A stretch of DNA of 64,000 nucleotides from Rutidosis leptorrhynchoides (GCF_046630445.1 NC_092335.1:631393501-631457500), one strand, 5' to 3'. Counted from the first letter of the stretch, positions 1-16,350 are shown. The notes: generated from the sequence alone by a model not told the origin. Program-made: numbers and translations.

Positions 1-1370
1 TTTTATGTATGAATCGAATGATGTTATGAACATCATTACTACCTCAAGTTCCTTGGATAAACCTACTGGAAATGAGAAAAATGGATCTAGCTTCAATGGA
101 TCCTTGGATGGCTTGAAAGTTCTTGAAGCAGAATCATGACACGAAAACAATTTCAAGTAAGATTTCCACTCGAAATAAGATTGTTATAGTTATAGAAATT
201 GAATTAAAGTTTGAATATGATTATTACCTTGTATTAGAAAGATAACCTACTGTAAGTAACAAAGGTTTCTTGATCTTGGATGATTACTTGGAATGGATTT
301 AGAAAACTTGGAAGTAAACTTGCAATCTTGGAAGTATTCTTGATTTTATGAAACTAGAACTTTTGGAATTTATGAAGAACACTTAGAACTTGAAGATAGA
401 ACTTGAGAGAGATCAATTAGATGAAGAAAATTGAAGAATTAAAGTGTTTGTAGGTGTTTTTGGTCGTTGGTGTATGGATTAGATATAAAGGATATGTAAT
501 TTTGTTTTCATGTAAATAAGTCATGAATGATTACTCATATTTTTGTAATTTTATGAGATATTTCATGCTAGTTACCAAATGATGGTTCCCACATGTGTTA
601 GGTGACTCACATGGGCTGCTAATAGCTGATCATTGGAGTGTATATACCAATAGTACATACATATAAAAGCTGTGTATTGTACGAGTACGAATACGGGTGC
701 ATACGAGTAGAATTGTTGATGAAACTGAATGAGGATGTAATTGTAAGCATTTTTGTTAAGTAGAAGTATTTTGATAAGTGTCTTTAAGTCTTTCAAAAGT
801 GTATGAATACATATTAAAACACTACATGTATATACATTTTAACTGAGTCGTTAAGTCATCGTTAGTCGTTACATGTAAGTGTTGTTTTGAAACCTTTAGG
901 TTAACGGTCTTGTTAAATGTTGTTAACCCAAATATTATAATATCAAAAGAGATTTTAAATTATTATATTATCATGATATTATGATGTACGAATATCTCTT
1001 AATATGATATATATACATTAAATGTCGTTACAACAATAATCGTTACATATATGTCTCGTTTCAAAATCATTAAGTTAGTAGTCTTGTTTTTACATATGTA
1101 GATTATTGTTAATATACTTAATGATATGTTTACTTATCATTATATCATGTTAACTATATATATAACCATATATATGTCATCATATAGTTTTTACAAGTTT
1201 TAACGTTCGTGAATCACCGGTCAACTTGGGTGGTCAATTGTCTATATGAAACCTATTTCAATTAATCAAGTCTTAACAAGTTTGATTGCTTAACATGTTG
1301 GAAACACTTAATCATGTAAATAACAATTTCATTTAATATATATAAATATGGAAAAGTTCGGGTCACTACA
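1..1370 (-). mobile_element. Partial LTR of a Tekay-like Gypsy element, running off the window
   Basis: Read on the minus strand the sequence begins TGTAGTGACCCG at 1370, the same style of LTR start as the TGTAACGACCC ends at 24008 and 26189. Near base 40 the block cctcaagttccttggataa is the reverse complement of part of the LTR leader around 27145-27170, so this is a diverged relative in opposite orientation. It interrupts the Copia RNase H region: Copia coding sequence stops at 1371 and is not resumed. AAACA at 1371-1375 would be one copy of a 5-bp target duplication; the partner lies outside the window. No coding region is seen here. Confidence 0.7.
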
Positions 1371-1652
1371 AAACAGCTCCCCCTGCAAAAGTGTAAATGA
1401 ATCCTGAAGTAGATTTTCTACTATCAGGATCTCCAGCCATATCTGCATATGCATAGCCTTCCAAGATTGGATCAGCTCCCCCGTAACAAAGACATATCTT
1501 CGTTGTACCTTTAAGATATCTGAGAATCCATTTTACCGCATTCCAATGCTCTTTCCCGGGGTTAGAGAGAAAATGACTCACTGTTCCCATTGCGTGAGCA
1601 ATATCGGGTCTCGTACACACCATTGCATACATCAAACTTTCAACCGCTGAAG
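1371..1652 (-). pseudogene. Copia RT/RNase H fragment, downstream half of the split pol
   Basis: The minus-strand translation of this stretch contains MYAMVCTRPDIAHAMG and SRKSTSGFIYTFAGGA, typical of the connection between reverse transcriptase and RNase H in Copia elements. It continues in frame from the segment ending at 5436 once the hAT element and one copy of the 8-bp duplication are disregarded. It ends abruptly at 1371, where the Gypsy LTR begins. Only the N-terminal part of RNase H is left. Confidence 0.85.
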
Positions 1653-4600
1653 CAGGGTTGCAAAAAACGGAATTACTCGGCGATTACTCGGCGATTAAAT
1701 GGAAAATTAACATTTCCGTTAAGTTTAATGTGATTCGGTCTAAAAAACGGTCAACGCCGTTTTATTCGGTCAAACCCATTTAAATGGGATTAAATCCGTT
1801 TATTTGATTTAACAACGTTTAAACGGTCAACCAAGTTAAACGGTCAACACAACTTTTTTTAGGGTTTTTTAGCCTTTTAGGTCTTTCACAAAGCACGCAT
1901 ATTACAAACAAGAAACACCTAAATTAAAGACGGCGATTATCGTTTCCATTACACGGTTCATCTTTTCAATTGCAATTCGCTAGTGTACATGTTTATCAGG
2001 TAATGTTTCTTTGATCAATTTGTACCTTCTCATTCTTATTCATTTGGTTATTTTTGATCAATTAATTATGTGTGTGTGTTGAATAGTTGATGTATTTATT
2101 TGATCAACTGCAATTGTTGTACTTATTTCATTGATTGCAACTTGTTGTATTTATTTGATCAATTATTTATTTTACGGAAAGATCCACACCACTTTAAAGA
2201 CCAAAAGCTTTGACTTGTTGGCTTCTTGTTATTTAATTCTTGATGACTGCAAGTTGCTCACTTCTTATACATTATTTATTTTACATATACATAGTACTTT
2301 GGCTATGTATTTGTTTATTGTTTAGTTCTTAGTGCTTATTGTTTAGTTGCTTAGTGCTTAATGTATTTTTTATAAATGCTATGTATGTATTTGTTTACTG
2401 CTATTATTTGTTTACTGTTTTTTACTTATGGCATCAGCAACATCAACGCATTCGATGGAATCTACGACTACGAGTTGTCAAGAACTTAAACGGACATCTG
2501 ATGATATTGGTTGGGATTATGCAATTTTAGTTGATCCAACTAATCTTCAAAAGGTGCAATGTAAGTTATGTGGTAAGGTTATATCCGCGGGGATTAATAG
2601 ATTGAAACAACATATTGCGTGTATAAAGGGAAATGTTCAAATATGTACTAAAGCCACTGACGCTGATAAACTTAAATGTCAAAATGCTATTGATGGTCAA
2701 AGATGTAAAAAGAAAGCTAAACAAGATAATGATGAAGCTTTGAGAGGGGAAGTGAGAATTCGTAGAAATAATCTCATAGACCTTGATGAGATGGAAGATG
2801 TACTTGGCCATTTGAAGTCGGCACGTTCTTTTGGTCCAATGAACAGATTTACTACATTTGATAAGGGAAAGAGCAAACAAAGTGATCTTGATAACGTGTT
2901 GAGAAAAGAACAACTGAGTATTACCAAGGATTATATAGCTAGGTGGTTTTATGAATGTGCCATTCCATTTCACACGATCAAGAAGGATAGTTTCAAACTC
3001 ATGATGGAGGCGGTCGGTCAATTTGGACCTACGATTGAAACTCCAACTAGATATGAGCTGGGGAACCTTTATTAAAAAAGGAGATTAATAGAACAAAAGG
3101 TGTGTTGAAAAAATATGAAGATGAATGGAAGGCAACTGGATGCTCCATTATGACCGATGCTTGGACCGATAGAAAAAGAAGGAGTATTATGAATTTGTGT
3201 GTAAATTCAAAGTTGGGTACTGTTTTCTTGTCATCCAAAGAATCTTCGAATGTCGCTCACACAAAAGAGCACATATATGATTATATTGAGAGTTGCATTG
3301 TACAAGTTGGTCCTGAAAATGTAGTGCAAGTTGTGACTGATAATGCTGCTAATAACATGGGAGCAGCAAAGATGTTAAAGCTGAGAAGGCCAACAATCTT
3401 TTGGACATCATGTGCTGCTCATACAATCAATCTTATGCTTGAAGGTAATAAGTTTAATCTCACTTTGTTTTTCATATTTATGCTTTCATATACAGTTTCA
3501 TCACTTGAAAACAATGAGTGCATTATTTATAACTTGTTATATATTTACATTTATAGATCAACAATATAGACCAGTTTACTTTGAAAAAGGTAATAACTTG
3601 TTAAATATTTTATTTTGTGTATTTTTTCTTGAAGCTATTGGTGCGCTATCAGTTTATAAACCAACACTTGAAGAGGCAAGAAAAATAACAGTGTTTATTT
3701 ATGCCCACCATAAATCATTGGCTCTAATGAGGTATTATACAAAAAAAAAAAAAGATATTGTGAGACCGGGAGTTACAAGGTTTGCTTCCGCATTTCTTAC
3801 TTTACAAAGTCTACTGGATAAAAAAGAGCAGCTAAGACATATGTTTACAAGCGAAAACTGGGACAAATTAGCATTATCCAAGATGAAGAAAGGGAAAGAC
3901 ATTCGTGCGTTCGTGCTTGAGAACCAAACTTGGACCGGGGTGATAAAATGCCTAAAAGTCTTTTCACCTTTAGTCAAACTTCTACGAATGGTAGATGCCG
4001 ATTGGAAGCCTTCCATGGGTTTTATACATGCCGAGCTTAAAAAGGCGCAACAAGAAATCAAGAATGCCTTGAACAACGATATGACAGCTTATGGTCCTAT
4101 CATGGATATCATCTCAACTAAAATGAATGGTAGACTTGATACATGCCTACATTTGGCGGCCTATGTTTTGAACCCATTTTACTTTTATAACGATATAAAT
4201 GTCCAACATGATGTCATTGCCAACGACGCTGTTGTTGAACTTGTTGAGACATTATTTCCTGATGATATTGAGATGCAAAAAAAGATAGTGATGGAGGAGT
4301 TTCCGATTTACAAGGGTAAACTAGGAAAGTTTGATCGGCCACTTGCAATCAAAGGATGTGAGGTGAACGATGATAAATATGATCCGGGTAATGCATTTAG
4401 TAATTCATATGAATGTAGTATATAAATTATTATACATGTATCAACTTAATATTCATTTGCTTCCTTAAATGTAGCAAATTGGTGGGCAAGTTTTGGTGTA
4501 TCAACTCCTTATTTGAGAACGATTGCTATAAGAATACTTTCTCTAACCACTAGCTCATCCGGATGTGAAAGAAATTGGAGCACTTTTGAAGCGGTTAGTA

Positions 4601-5427
4601 ACTTTATGTATCAAGTATAATCGTTAAATTCTAAAGTTATCTTTTATTCAAATTTTGTGTTGGTTACTCTTAACATTGTAGATTCATACCAAAAAGAGAA
4701 ATAGACTTGAGACCGAAAAGTTGAACAATCTTGTTTATGTTCAATTTAATGCAAATTTGATTGAGAAAAACAAGAAAAGAAAGCAGAGAGGCAAAGAAGT
4801 ACTTCTATCGCACGACGGTGCAAGTGAGGCCCAAGATTGGATTATAAATGAAGCATTATTAAATGAAAGCACTAGAATGACGCCTGAATTGTATGAGGAA
4901 GATTTTGAGTCTGATGAAGAAGAAATCGATGAAGATGAAGATTATGAATATGAGTCGGATGGAGTTCAAATCTTTGATTCATATGCAGACTTTGATGACC
5001 ATGAAGAATGATTGAGTAACAATCATTTATGTTTAATGTATTAGAACAATTATCTAAACAATTATGCTTTTGGTTGTAAAGAGCTATGCTTTTGGTTGTA
5101 CCAAACTAACAAGTAACACCTATGCTTTTGTTAAAGTTTAATCTATTGCTCTTTTCTACTACTTGTGTATATATTTTGTATAGTAGACTCATAAGATACT
5201 TCTAAAGTTTCCTACTCATATATTATAGCTATTAGTTAATCAATTATTCATTTTTGAAATATTTGTATTTAATATATTTATAGTTATTATTATTTTTTTA
5301 TTATAATTATTTTTAAAAGTCAACATTGGTCAACATCCGATTAATCTCCGATTAATCCCCGAATTGCCGATTAATCCTTCAAAAGTGCCCACCAATTAAT
5401 CCCCGAATAGCGTTTTTTATAACCTTG
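1653..5427 (+). mobile_element. hAT DNA transposon, 3775 bp, with 8-bp target duplication
   Basis: The 8-bp direct repeat CGCTGAAG flanks the element at 1645-1652 and 5428-5435 and lies inside the Copia pol frame, which reads through it correctly. The ends are imperfect terminal inverted repeats: CAGGGTTGCAAAAAACG on the left and, reverse-complemented, CAAGGTTATAAAAAACG on the right. Next to both ends are clusters of a short motif (CGGCGATTA on the left, CCGATTAATC on the right), which are plausible transposase binding sites. Inside is one spliced transposase gene with a frameshift. The stretches 1701-2427 and 5012-5300 are AT-rich and non-coding. Confidence 0.93.
2428..5011 (+). pseudogene. 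hAT transposase (BED zinc finger, DUF659, hAT C-terminal dimerisation), one frameshift
   Basis: Proposed exons are 2428-3444, 3635-4387, 4475-4593 and 4682-5011, all with GT..AG introns and matching phases. A BED-type zinc finger begins near residue 45 (CKLCGKV, then H and C about 15-20 residues on). The middle carries WTDRKRRSIMN and VVTDNAANNMGA, typical of the DUF659 part of hAT transposases, followed by RPGVTRFASAFLTLQSL. Exon 3 has NWWASFG and CERNWSTFEA, and exon 4 opens IHTKKRNRLE, the hAT dimerisation signature. The C-terminus is strongly acidic. The frame shifts by one base near 3058-3064, in a run of G, so the first part ends early at 3075. Everything after it is open. Either the copy is dead by one recent mutation or this is a sequence error. 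Start at 2428 is the first ATG of the frame. Confidence 0.88.
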
Positions 5428-5435
5428 CGCTGAAG

Positions 5436-8400
5436 AATATGGTACTGATGACATCTCCCCGATCTCTTCCTTGGATGAGGGACAAGAACTCTTGCTTAAC
5501 TTGAAATGGTTGGCTAATGGAATGCTAACAGGTTTGGCATTGTTCATATTGAATCGTGAAAGGACTCGTTCAATATACTTCTCCTGAGATAGCCATAACC
5601 TTCTATTCTTCCTATCTCGGGTAATCTGCATTCTCAAAATTTGTTGAGCCTGTCCTAAGTCTTTCATGTCAAAAGACTTAGAGAGTTCCTTCTTCAGCTG
5701 GTTGATCTTCGTTGCATCTTTCCCTACGATCAAAATATCGTCTACATATAGTAGAAGAGCAACGAAATTTCCTTCAGAAAACTTCTGAATATAGACACAC
5801 TCATCCGCTACAGTTTTCTTGTATCCTTGACTCACCATGCACGAGTCAAACTTCTTGTACCACTGCCTAGGTGCCTGCTTTAAACTGTACAAACTTTTCT
5901 TCAGCTTGCATACGAGATTATCTCCTGAAATCTCAAAACCTTCTGGCTGCTCCATGTAAATTTCTTCATGTAAATCTCCATGAAGAAAAGCCGTCTTTAC
6001 ATCCATCTGTTCAAGCTCCAAGTTCATACTTGTGACCAAACCAAGTATGACTCTAATTGAAGTCATCTTGACTACTGGTGAAAATATCTCATCAAAATCA
6101 ATCCCTTTCTTCTGTTATAATCCTTTACTACAAGTCGTGCTTTGTATTTCACCACTTTTCCACTGCCATCCTTTTTCAGCTTGAACACCCATTTGTTTTT
6201 CAGTGCCTTCTTCCCTTGTGGAAGTTCTACGATCTCATAAGTCTGATTTTTCTGTAGAGAATCCATCTCATTCTGCATTGCGAGCAACCATTTTTCTTTG
6301 TCCTTATGAGATATTGCTTCATGAAAACTCTCTGGTTCTCCATATTCAGTAAGTAGAAGGTACTTGGATTCCGGATATCTACTCGATGGAATCCGACCTC
6401 GTTCAGGTCTTTGAACTTCTGGAATATACTGAGGAGATCCACCATCATCTTCGCCTTGTGATGGTCCTGGAACGTCTGGCAGATGGGGTTGTGGCTCCCC
6501 CTGCTCAGCAGCGTCATTTTCCTCATTATCTTCTACTTCTGGTATTTCATCTTGCACTGTATATTCATTTCTCATGAATGATTCCGTTGTTACCTCTGGC
6601 ACTTGAGCAGCAACATTTGATTTCTAAGATATTGTGGGCTTCTCAATATCTTCTATTGTCTGGCTTTCATGGAACACCACGTCCCTACTTCTGATCACCT
6701 TTTTCTCCTTTGGATCCCATAATCTGCATCCAAATTCTTCATCTCCATAGCCTATGAATATGCATGGAGTAGTCTTTACATCCAGCTTCTATCTGAGCTC
6801 CTTAGATACATGTGCGTACGCCAAACATCCAAATACTCTTAAGTGAGAGTATGATGGATCCTTTCCAGACCAAAGTTTCTCCGGAACTTCAAAATTCAGT
6901 GGTACTAATGGAGATCGGTTGATCAAGTAACATGCGGCTCTAACTGCTTCTCCCCAGAATGACTTTGGCAGCTTAGCCATACTGAGCATGCTCCGAACAC
7001 GTTCCATGATTGTTCGGTTCATTCTTTCTGCTATACCATTGTGTTGAGGGGTACGTGGAACTGTCTTCTCATGTTGGATGCCATATGATCTGCAATAGGC
7101 ATCGAACTGCCTGGAAGAGTATTCACCGCCGTTTTCAGATCGAAGACACTTTAACTTCTTTCCTGTCTCACGTTCTACCATGACATGGGACTGTTTGAAG
7201 TAATCGAAAACATGGTCCTTCGTCCACAAGAAATATACCCACACCTTTCGAGAAGCATCATCGATAAACGTTAGAAAATATCGATTGCCGCCAATTGATT
7301 CAACCTCCAAGGGACCGCAAACATCAGAGTGCACCAGACTGAGTAACTCTGATCTTTTCGTTGAAGAGGAATTAAACGAGACTCTATGCTTCTTACCAAA
7401 TAGACAATGATTGCAAGGATTTAGTGCAGCATCCTTGTCTACATTGATAAGCTCTTTCTTTATTAGGGTAGACAACCCTTTTTCACTCATGTGACCGAGT
7501 CTCTGGTGCCATAAATTTTGTGACGCCTCTTTTTCTGCAACATTAAGGCCATCTGTACAGATTTTCACATGAGTTTTGTATAGTGTGCCATAAATGTGTC
7601 CTCGAGCGACTATCATAGCGCCTCTTGACAATTTCCATGTGCCTCTACTGAAATGACTATCATAGCCCTGTTTGTCAAGAGCTACTCCAGAAAGTAGATT
7701 CAGCCGAAGATCTGGCACATGGCGGACATCCTTTAGAGTGATTGTGCTCCCGGAACTTGTTTTTATCTTGACATCACCAATTCCGAAAATCTCAGCGGAA
7801 CTGGAATTTCCCATTTTCACAGCTCCAAAGTCACCAGCTTTGTATGTTGTGAAGTATTCCTTATATGGAGTCACGTGGTAGGATGCTGCGGTATCTACCA
7901 CCCATTCCGTGTCTTCTCGTGAGACGTGAAGGCATGTCTCATCATGGGTTGAACAATAAGCTACATCACCAGTGATAGTAACTAATGTTTCTCCACCCTT
8001 ATTATTCGATTGTGAACTGCTCTGACATTGTTCCTCTTTCAATCTGTAGTAGTTCTTCTTCATATGTCCCTCTAATCCACAATGATAGCATTTATATATT
8101 AATATTCTGCTATCAGAGGACCTGCCCCTGCTCTTGCTTCTGCCTCTCCATTTATTTTTGCTACTTATTTGTTGTCTCCCCCGATTTTCTGTGACAAAGG
8201 CATGGGTCTGATCTGTGCCCATGTTCTTTCTCCTTGCCTCTTCACTGAATAGGGCATCCTTGACCATTGACATGGTAAATTTGCCATTCGAGGCTGAGTT
8301 GCTGAGTGTTACTACCAGCGTTTCTCAACTATCGGGAAGAGAACTAAGTAGCAGTAGCGCCTGAACTTCATCGCCAAACGGCATCTCTACAGACGATAAC

Positions 8401-8810
8401 TGGTTGACCAAGCTCTGGAACTCACTGGTATGCTCGGCAACTGAAGTTCCACTTTTAAGCTTCATGTTGACTAAACGCCTCATCAACAGGGCTTTATTCC
8501 GAGCAGTCTTGGCCTGGTACATGTCCTCCAACTTTTTCCAGAGGACATATGCGTCTGTCTCTTGTGCAACATGGTGGAAGACACTATGATCAATCCATTG
8601 ACGGATCTGACCAATAGTTTTTCGGTTTAACTTCTTCCACTTGTTCACTTTGGCGGAATCATGATTTGTACCCTTTAATTCAATAGGGTCAAACAAATCC
8701 TTACAGCTGAGGAGATCTTCCATCCGAGATTTCCACAGCGTGTAGTTGGTGGCAGTGAGCATAATCATGGCTCCGAAAGATGATCCTGACTCTTCCGTGG
8801 ATATTATCAC
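5436..8810 (-). pseudogene. Copia gag-pol, degenerate (gag, protease, integrase, reverse transcriptase)
   Basis: Starting at 8810 the minus strand encodes a Gag of the UBN2 type (about 160 residues), a zinc knuckle in which the last cysteine is tyrosine (CYHCGLEGHMKKNY), a protease with VVDTAASYHVTP, the integrase HHCC region (LWHQRLGHMS, then PCNHC), the integrase core and the reverse transcriptase with LLLYVDDILIVG. Frame-breaking changes are stops at 8325-8327, 6789-6791 and 6624-6626 and a frameshift near 6105-6120. The second catalytic aspartate of the integrase appears as glutamate (LRSENGGEY). The segment stops at the hAT insertion. It cannot make a working polyprotein. Confidence 0.88.
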
Positions 8811-8887
8811 CTTACAAATAATTTTTCAACACAAACGGGGTTGAAAACTTCAGAAAACTCAAACACTCTACCAACGCCTCTAACCTG

Positions 8888-8899
8888 GCTCTGATACCA
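8888..8899 (-). other. Primer binding site of the Copia element
   Basis: The minus strand reads TGGTATCAGAGC, the complement of the initiator tRNA-Met 3' end used by many plant LTR retrotransposons. It lies two bases inside the LTR end at 8902 and 78 bp upstream of the gag start, which fixes the direction of the element. Confidence 0.85.
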
Positions 8900-8901
8900 C
8901 T

Positions 8902-9368
8902 TGTTGTGATTTATGAGGATCGTTGGACGTTGGTACACAAATTTGAGAGAAAATAACTCTATTACTCACAAGAATAGATTACAGAGTATTACAAAACTCA
9001 AATAAACAATAAACTCTCAAACTAACACACTAGGAATTCTCACCACTCTCTAGGGTGTATTCACTATTGGTTATGATTACACTTTAACTCACACACACTA
9101 ACTAGGTGTGAATACACTTTTTTGAATGCATTACAATGAAGGTTTCCACCTCTATTTTTAGGAAAAATTTGAGGAGGTGGAAAAGTGTGAACGCTAGATG
9201 GTGTGAACGCAGAAAAGGGTGGCTAGCCGTAATCGTTTCCAACTTTGCTTCTTCCATGTCCATAGTCAAAATTGGCAACTTTGAATATCTAGTATCTTCT
9301 AGATTGCGGCTAGAATGGAGACATCTAACGGCATCTAGAAGACACTAGATTACGACTGGAACTTATCA
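8902..9368 (-). repeat. Putative 5' LTR of the Copia element
   Basis: The LTR should end with CA next to the primer binding site, and the minus strand has ...CACAACA ending at 8902. The outer boundary is uncertain: TGATAAGT at 9368 on the minus strand is a reasonable TG start and gives a length of 467 bp. The 3' LTR is missing, so the boundary cannot be confirmed by comparison inside the window. Confidence 0.4.
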
Positions 9369-10036
9369 GGTAGTTGATATTTGATAAGGAAAAATCAAAG
9401 AAAAACCGTGTGCCCATTTCTACATTAGTCATTGAGTTTTTATTGTAACTTAATGAGTCTAGATAATGAAAATTTTAAGTTTTATAACTGATTTGGTGAT
9501 TGGTGATTATACCCAATAGATGAACGACGATTCTATGTATATGCCGATTGAGTGTTTAGTGTCCCTTTAAAACTTCAAATTTGTCTCGAAAAATCAATGA
9601 AACAAAATTTTTTGTTAAAAAACGTTTTTAAAATGTTAATTTCTACTTGATACACTTGTTTGAATGATATTCAAGTGGATTAGATTAATATTCTCATATA
9701 TACTATTACTAAATATGAGATGAACAATAAACATGATTATGCCATCATCTACGATCAGTTTTTTAATTTTATCTAATCATTTTTATTTTAGTTTTATTTC
9801 TTTCCTCTCCTTCAATTACAATTTTAGATAATTCACATATAGGTACAAAGTTTTTAGATACACTAAAGAGTATATGAGTTAATTTATATTTCAAGTATAA
9901 CTAATGATAATGAAAATTTCACAGATTTCCTATACAACGCAATTAATAATGCTCCCTTTAAAAAATTGCGGAAGGTGAGACGATAGTAATGCCCCTTATA
10001 TAGATTTTTGTGTGTTACCCAGTTAACGAGTCGCGA
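9369..10036. other. Intergenic stretch without a recognised feature
   Basis: AT-rich sequence between the Copia remnant and the MITE upstream of EIF3I. I see no coding potential, no terminal repeats and no RNA gene here. Confidence 0.6.
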
Positions 10037-10039
10037 TTA

Positions 10040-10377
10040 GAGTGCTCCCAACCAGGACTAAATTTCTTCCAGGACTAACCAATCATTCAGCGCCACATCA
10101 GCACCTCCATCCCAGGACTAAACCAGGACTAAACACTCCCAACAATGACACTCCTTCCTCACCAACTATATTAATTAATTAATCAATTGTACAAGATTAG
10201 TAGCAAAAAGTACCACAAAACTTGCAAGCCTTCCGTCCTCAAATGTGTTGTAAATGGACAGAAACATGGACGAGATACCTAAGCGCCACCCTGGACTAAA
10301 GCTGGGCTAGGTGGTCCATTGGTGTCCTCCTGGACCAGAACCTAGGCGGCTCCTGAACGGAACCATTGAGAGCACTC
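10040..10377. mobile_element. PIF/Harbinger-type MITE, 338 bp, upstream of EIF3I
   Basis: The trinucleotide TTA flanks the element at 10037-10039 and 10378-10380. The ends are inverted: GAGTGCTCCCAACC on the left, and GAGTGCTCTCAATGGTTCC when the right end is reverse-complemented. A TTA/TAA duplication with short inverted ends and no coding capacity is the signature of PIF/Harbinger (Tourist-like) MITEs. Its interior repeats the phrase CCAGGACTAA several times. It lies about 340 bp before the EIF3I start codon. Confidence 0.75.
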
Positions 10378-10496
10378 TTAAAAGTTTGGGGGATCGAACT
10401 ACCGAATAACCCAACACACAAACATGCAAGCCTCACCCTTACACATTGCGAACCTATCTTATCTTATCAAATAGCATAGAGATTGATAATTTTGTA

Positions 10497-10624
10497 TGGG
10501 CTTAAGCCCAACAGTACCATGTTTTTTTAGTATGGGCCTGATTCGTTAGATGTATTGCTCTACTTACCTACCATATAATATAAAAATACCCAAAAAATAA
10601 AAATATTCCGTTTTTTAGGGTTTT
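10497..10624 (+). promoter_or_regulatory. EIF3I promoter motifs: paired site II elements and a telo-box
   Basis: TGGGCT at 10497-10502 and AGCCCA at 10505-10510 form a palindromic pair of site II elements; another, TGGGCC, is at 10533-10538. At 10617-10624 AGGGTTTT resembles the telo-box core, and an AT-rich, TATA-like stretch (ATATAATATAAAAA) lies around 10573-10586. Site II plus telo-box is the known arrangement in promoters of plant translation genes, which fits an eIF3 subunit. No experiment is implied; these are sequence matches only. Confidence 0.55.
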
Positions 10625-10718
10625 ATACTCAAAGACGGAAGTTTGATAGCTCGATTTCATTCAATCCACAGACCTCACAAACTTGAAATTTGATCAACAA
10701 TCAATCAAATTAGCAAAT

Positions 10719-14594
<3,876 letters not shown>

Positions 14595-15519
14595 TCATCT
14601 AGTGTTTCAATCAAAATATTGTAAGACAACAACTTAGGGCATATCATCTGTTTCGGTTTTGTTGGGTTGAGATTGTGGTCAAAGTATGGGTGCGCACCGA
14701 TTTAGGGTAACCGTTGTTGAAGATTATTTGAACTTGATTTATATTTGGAATTATAATGACACGCTGAGCGCAACAATGATTGTTGTTTTTTTCGTGTTAT
14801 TATCTAAATCTATTATCTACATCTAGAGGTCGTAATATGCGTGGTGGATAAATGAAATGAGTAATTTTCAGTATGGTACAAATATGGGTTAGGAGGTTGA
14901 CAGTTGTCTTATCTATAAACTGTTGATGTCCAAATAATAATACAAAAAACATAATATGATAATAATACTCAACAAAATATGTAAATACTAGGACTATCTA
15001 ACTCTTTATGATCTCAGTTATACTATTGATTTATTAAGAAAATAGAATAGAAAAATTCATAAACGTGTGCTATAAAGTGAAATCAAAGGAATGTGGTTCA
15101 TTTAAAATTCCCTCAAGAAAAGTTTGCAAGGTTTTTGACCGATTCGGTATTGATGATCAACACTCTTTGTTCATGTTGTGATGACTTGATAGAAAGTTTT
15201 AATCGTTACCTTTTGTGTGCACATGGGCTCTCTAGAAATTTGAAAATCAATTTTTAAGTGGTGGAATGTCGGAAGTTTTATTCCAAGATAGTGTGGTAGT
15301 TGGATCTTTAACTCCTTACGAGTGGTCTTTAACTCCTTACGAGTGGTCGTATGTTCAAATTTTATAGTATTCAAAAAAGTTTTGAGAAACGGTCACGAAT
15401 TGTTCTAGATAAATCATGTACAACAGAGTTATAAATACGTGCACACTCAAATAATATGAACATGAAAAACTTCATAAACTAACTGACGTCGAAAGTTTTA
15501 GCATTTTTAATAATACACA
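14595..15519. other. EIF3I 3' flank and intergenic DNA
   Basis: The first 200 bp or so will include the EIF3I 3' UTR. A 21-bp unit (TCTTTAACTCCTTACGAGTGG) is directly repeated twice around 15304-15345. Nothing else is recognised. Confidence 0.5.
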
Positions 15520-16150
15520 TACCCGATTAGCTCGTGTAACGCATCAAACAGCATCACCATATGAGCCATGCATATTGCGCGCTAAAAGGAACAGGCGCTC
15601 GGACGCGAACCTAGCACGAATCCTGTTCTAGCGCTAAAGGTACGTGTGCATGACAGGTGACGCTGTAGCTGGCAGAAGTACACATGGTAGACAAGAATCA
15701 GGTCGGAAAAAATACTTTTTACTTTTGTCGGGTCAGCTCACACAAGCAGCAACTGTTGGCAGGCCACGACCCCTTTTAACTCTATTATGTGGCAATATAA
15801 GACAAAAAGATTTACCCTATAAATAATGGACTCAATCCACAACAAAGTGGATGAACATTCAATTCCACCCTCACACATATACTACTTTTAGCATCTTGAA
15901 CAGTAGCGCCCCTCTAACGGCGCGACTCTACCCGCGCTACCGGACTCACAGCGTATCACTAGACTTACCCCTGATCTACAGGTAATGTTCTATGAACAGA
16001 AACCCTACAACCTAGCGCGAGCCATCTCTATCCGAGTAACCCGTCGATGGTGGGTCTACGTTTAACCACCTCTGCTGAGATCCTCGTCTCGTAAGGGTTT
16101 ATTCACGGTACTCAGGACCGGAGAGTTAAACTCAACTGACCCTTAAATCC
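15520..16150 (+). repeat. GC-richer LTR-like relic with a TATA box
   Basis: This block is richer in GC than its surroundings. It has TATAAATA at about 15818-15825 followed by a CA-rich leader and GC-rich sequence (for example ACGGCGCGACTCTACCCGCG), the pattern of the promoter and leader half of an LTR. I could not find matching TG/CA ends or a target duplication, nor any retroelement coding sequence beside it, so this may be an old solo LTR or something else. Confidence 0.3.
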
Positions 16151-16350
16151 CCCTTTATTGATGTCAAGCATGGACCGAGCCCGACCCATTTATTTTATGC
16201 TTGATCAATTTTCAAATTAATGACTTAATTAGTGAATATGGACAGTTTAATTTGTCCTAGACTTCTCATGTAATCGTTAAAAAATAAGTTATGAAGTTCA
16301 AGTGAGGTCGTATTTTTTTTTATAATTCACCAACGGATTTAAACAGTTAA

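Larger units (their letters stand above)
1371..9368 (-). mobile_element. Decayed Tork/Tnt1-like Copia retrotransposon, split by a hAT element and truncated at its 3' end
   Basis: On the minus strand the order is 5' LTR, tRNA-Met type primer binding site, gag, zinc knuckle, protease, integrase, reverse transcriptase, RNase H, which is the Copia order. The integrase and protease segments resemble the Tork/Tnt1 group. The coding region has three in-frame stops and a frameshift. The RT/RNase H part is split by the hAT insertion at 1653-5427, and the 3' end including the 3' LTR is lost at the Gypsy LTR junction at 1370/1371. The element is therefore the oldest layer of this nest. Confidence 0.85.

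Noticed and set aside
2566-3021. A 151-residue frame on the minus strand
   Set aside because: It is antisense to the hAT transposase exon, which has clear domains on the plus strand.
10683-10718. An upstream non-ATG start giving EIF3I twelve extra residues
   Set aside because: The conserved family N-terminus begins at the ATG at 10719, and the upstream codon is TTG.
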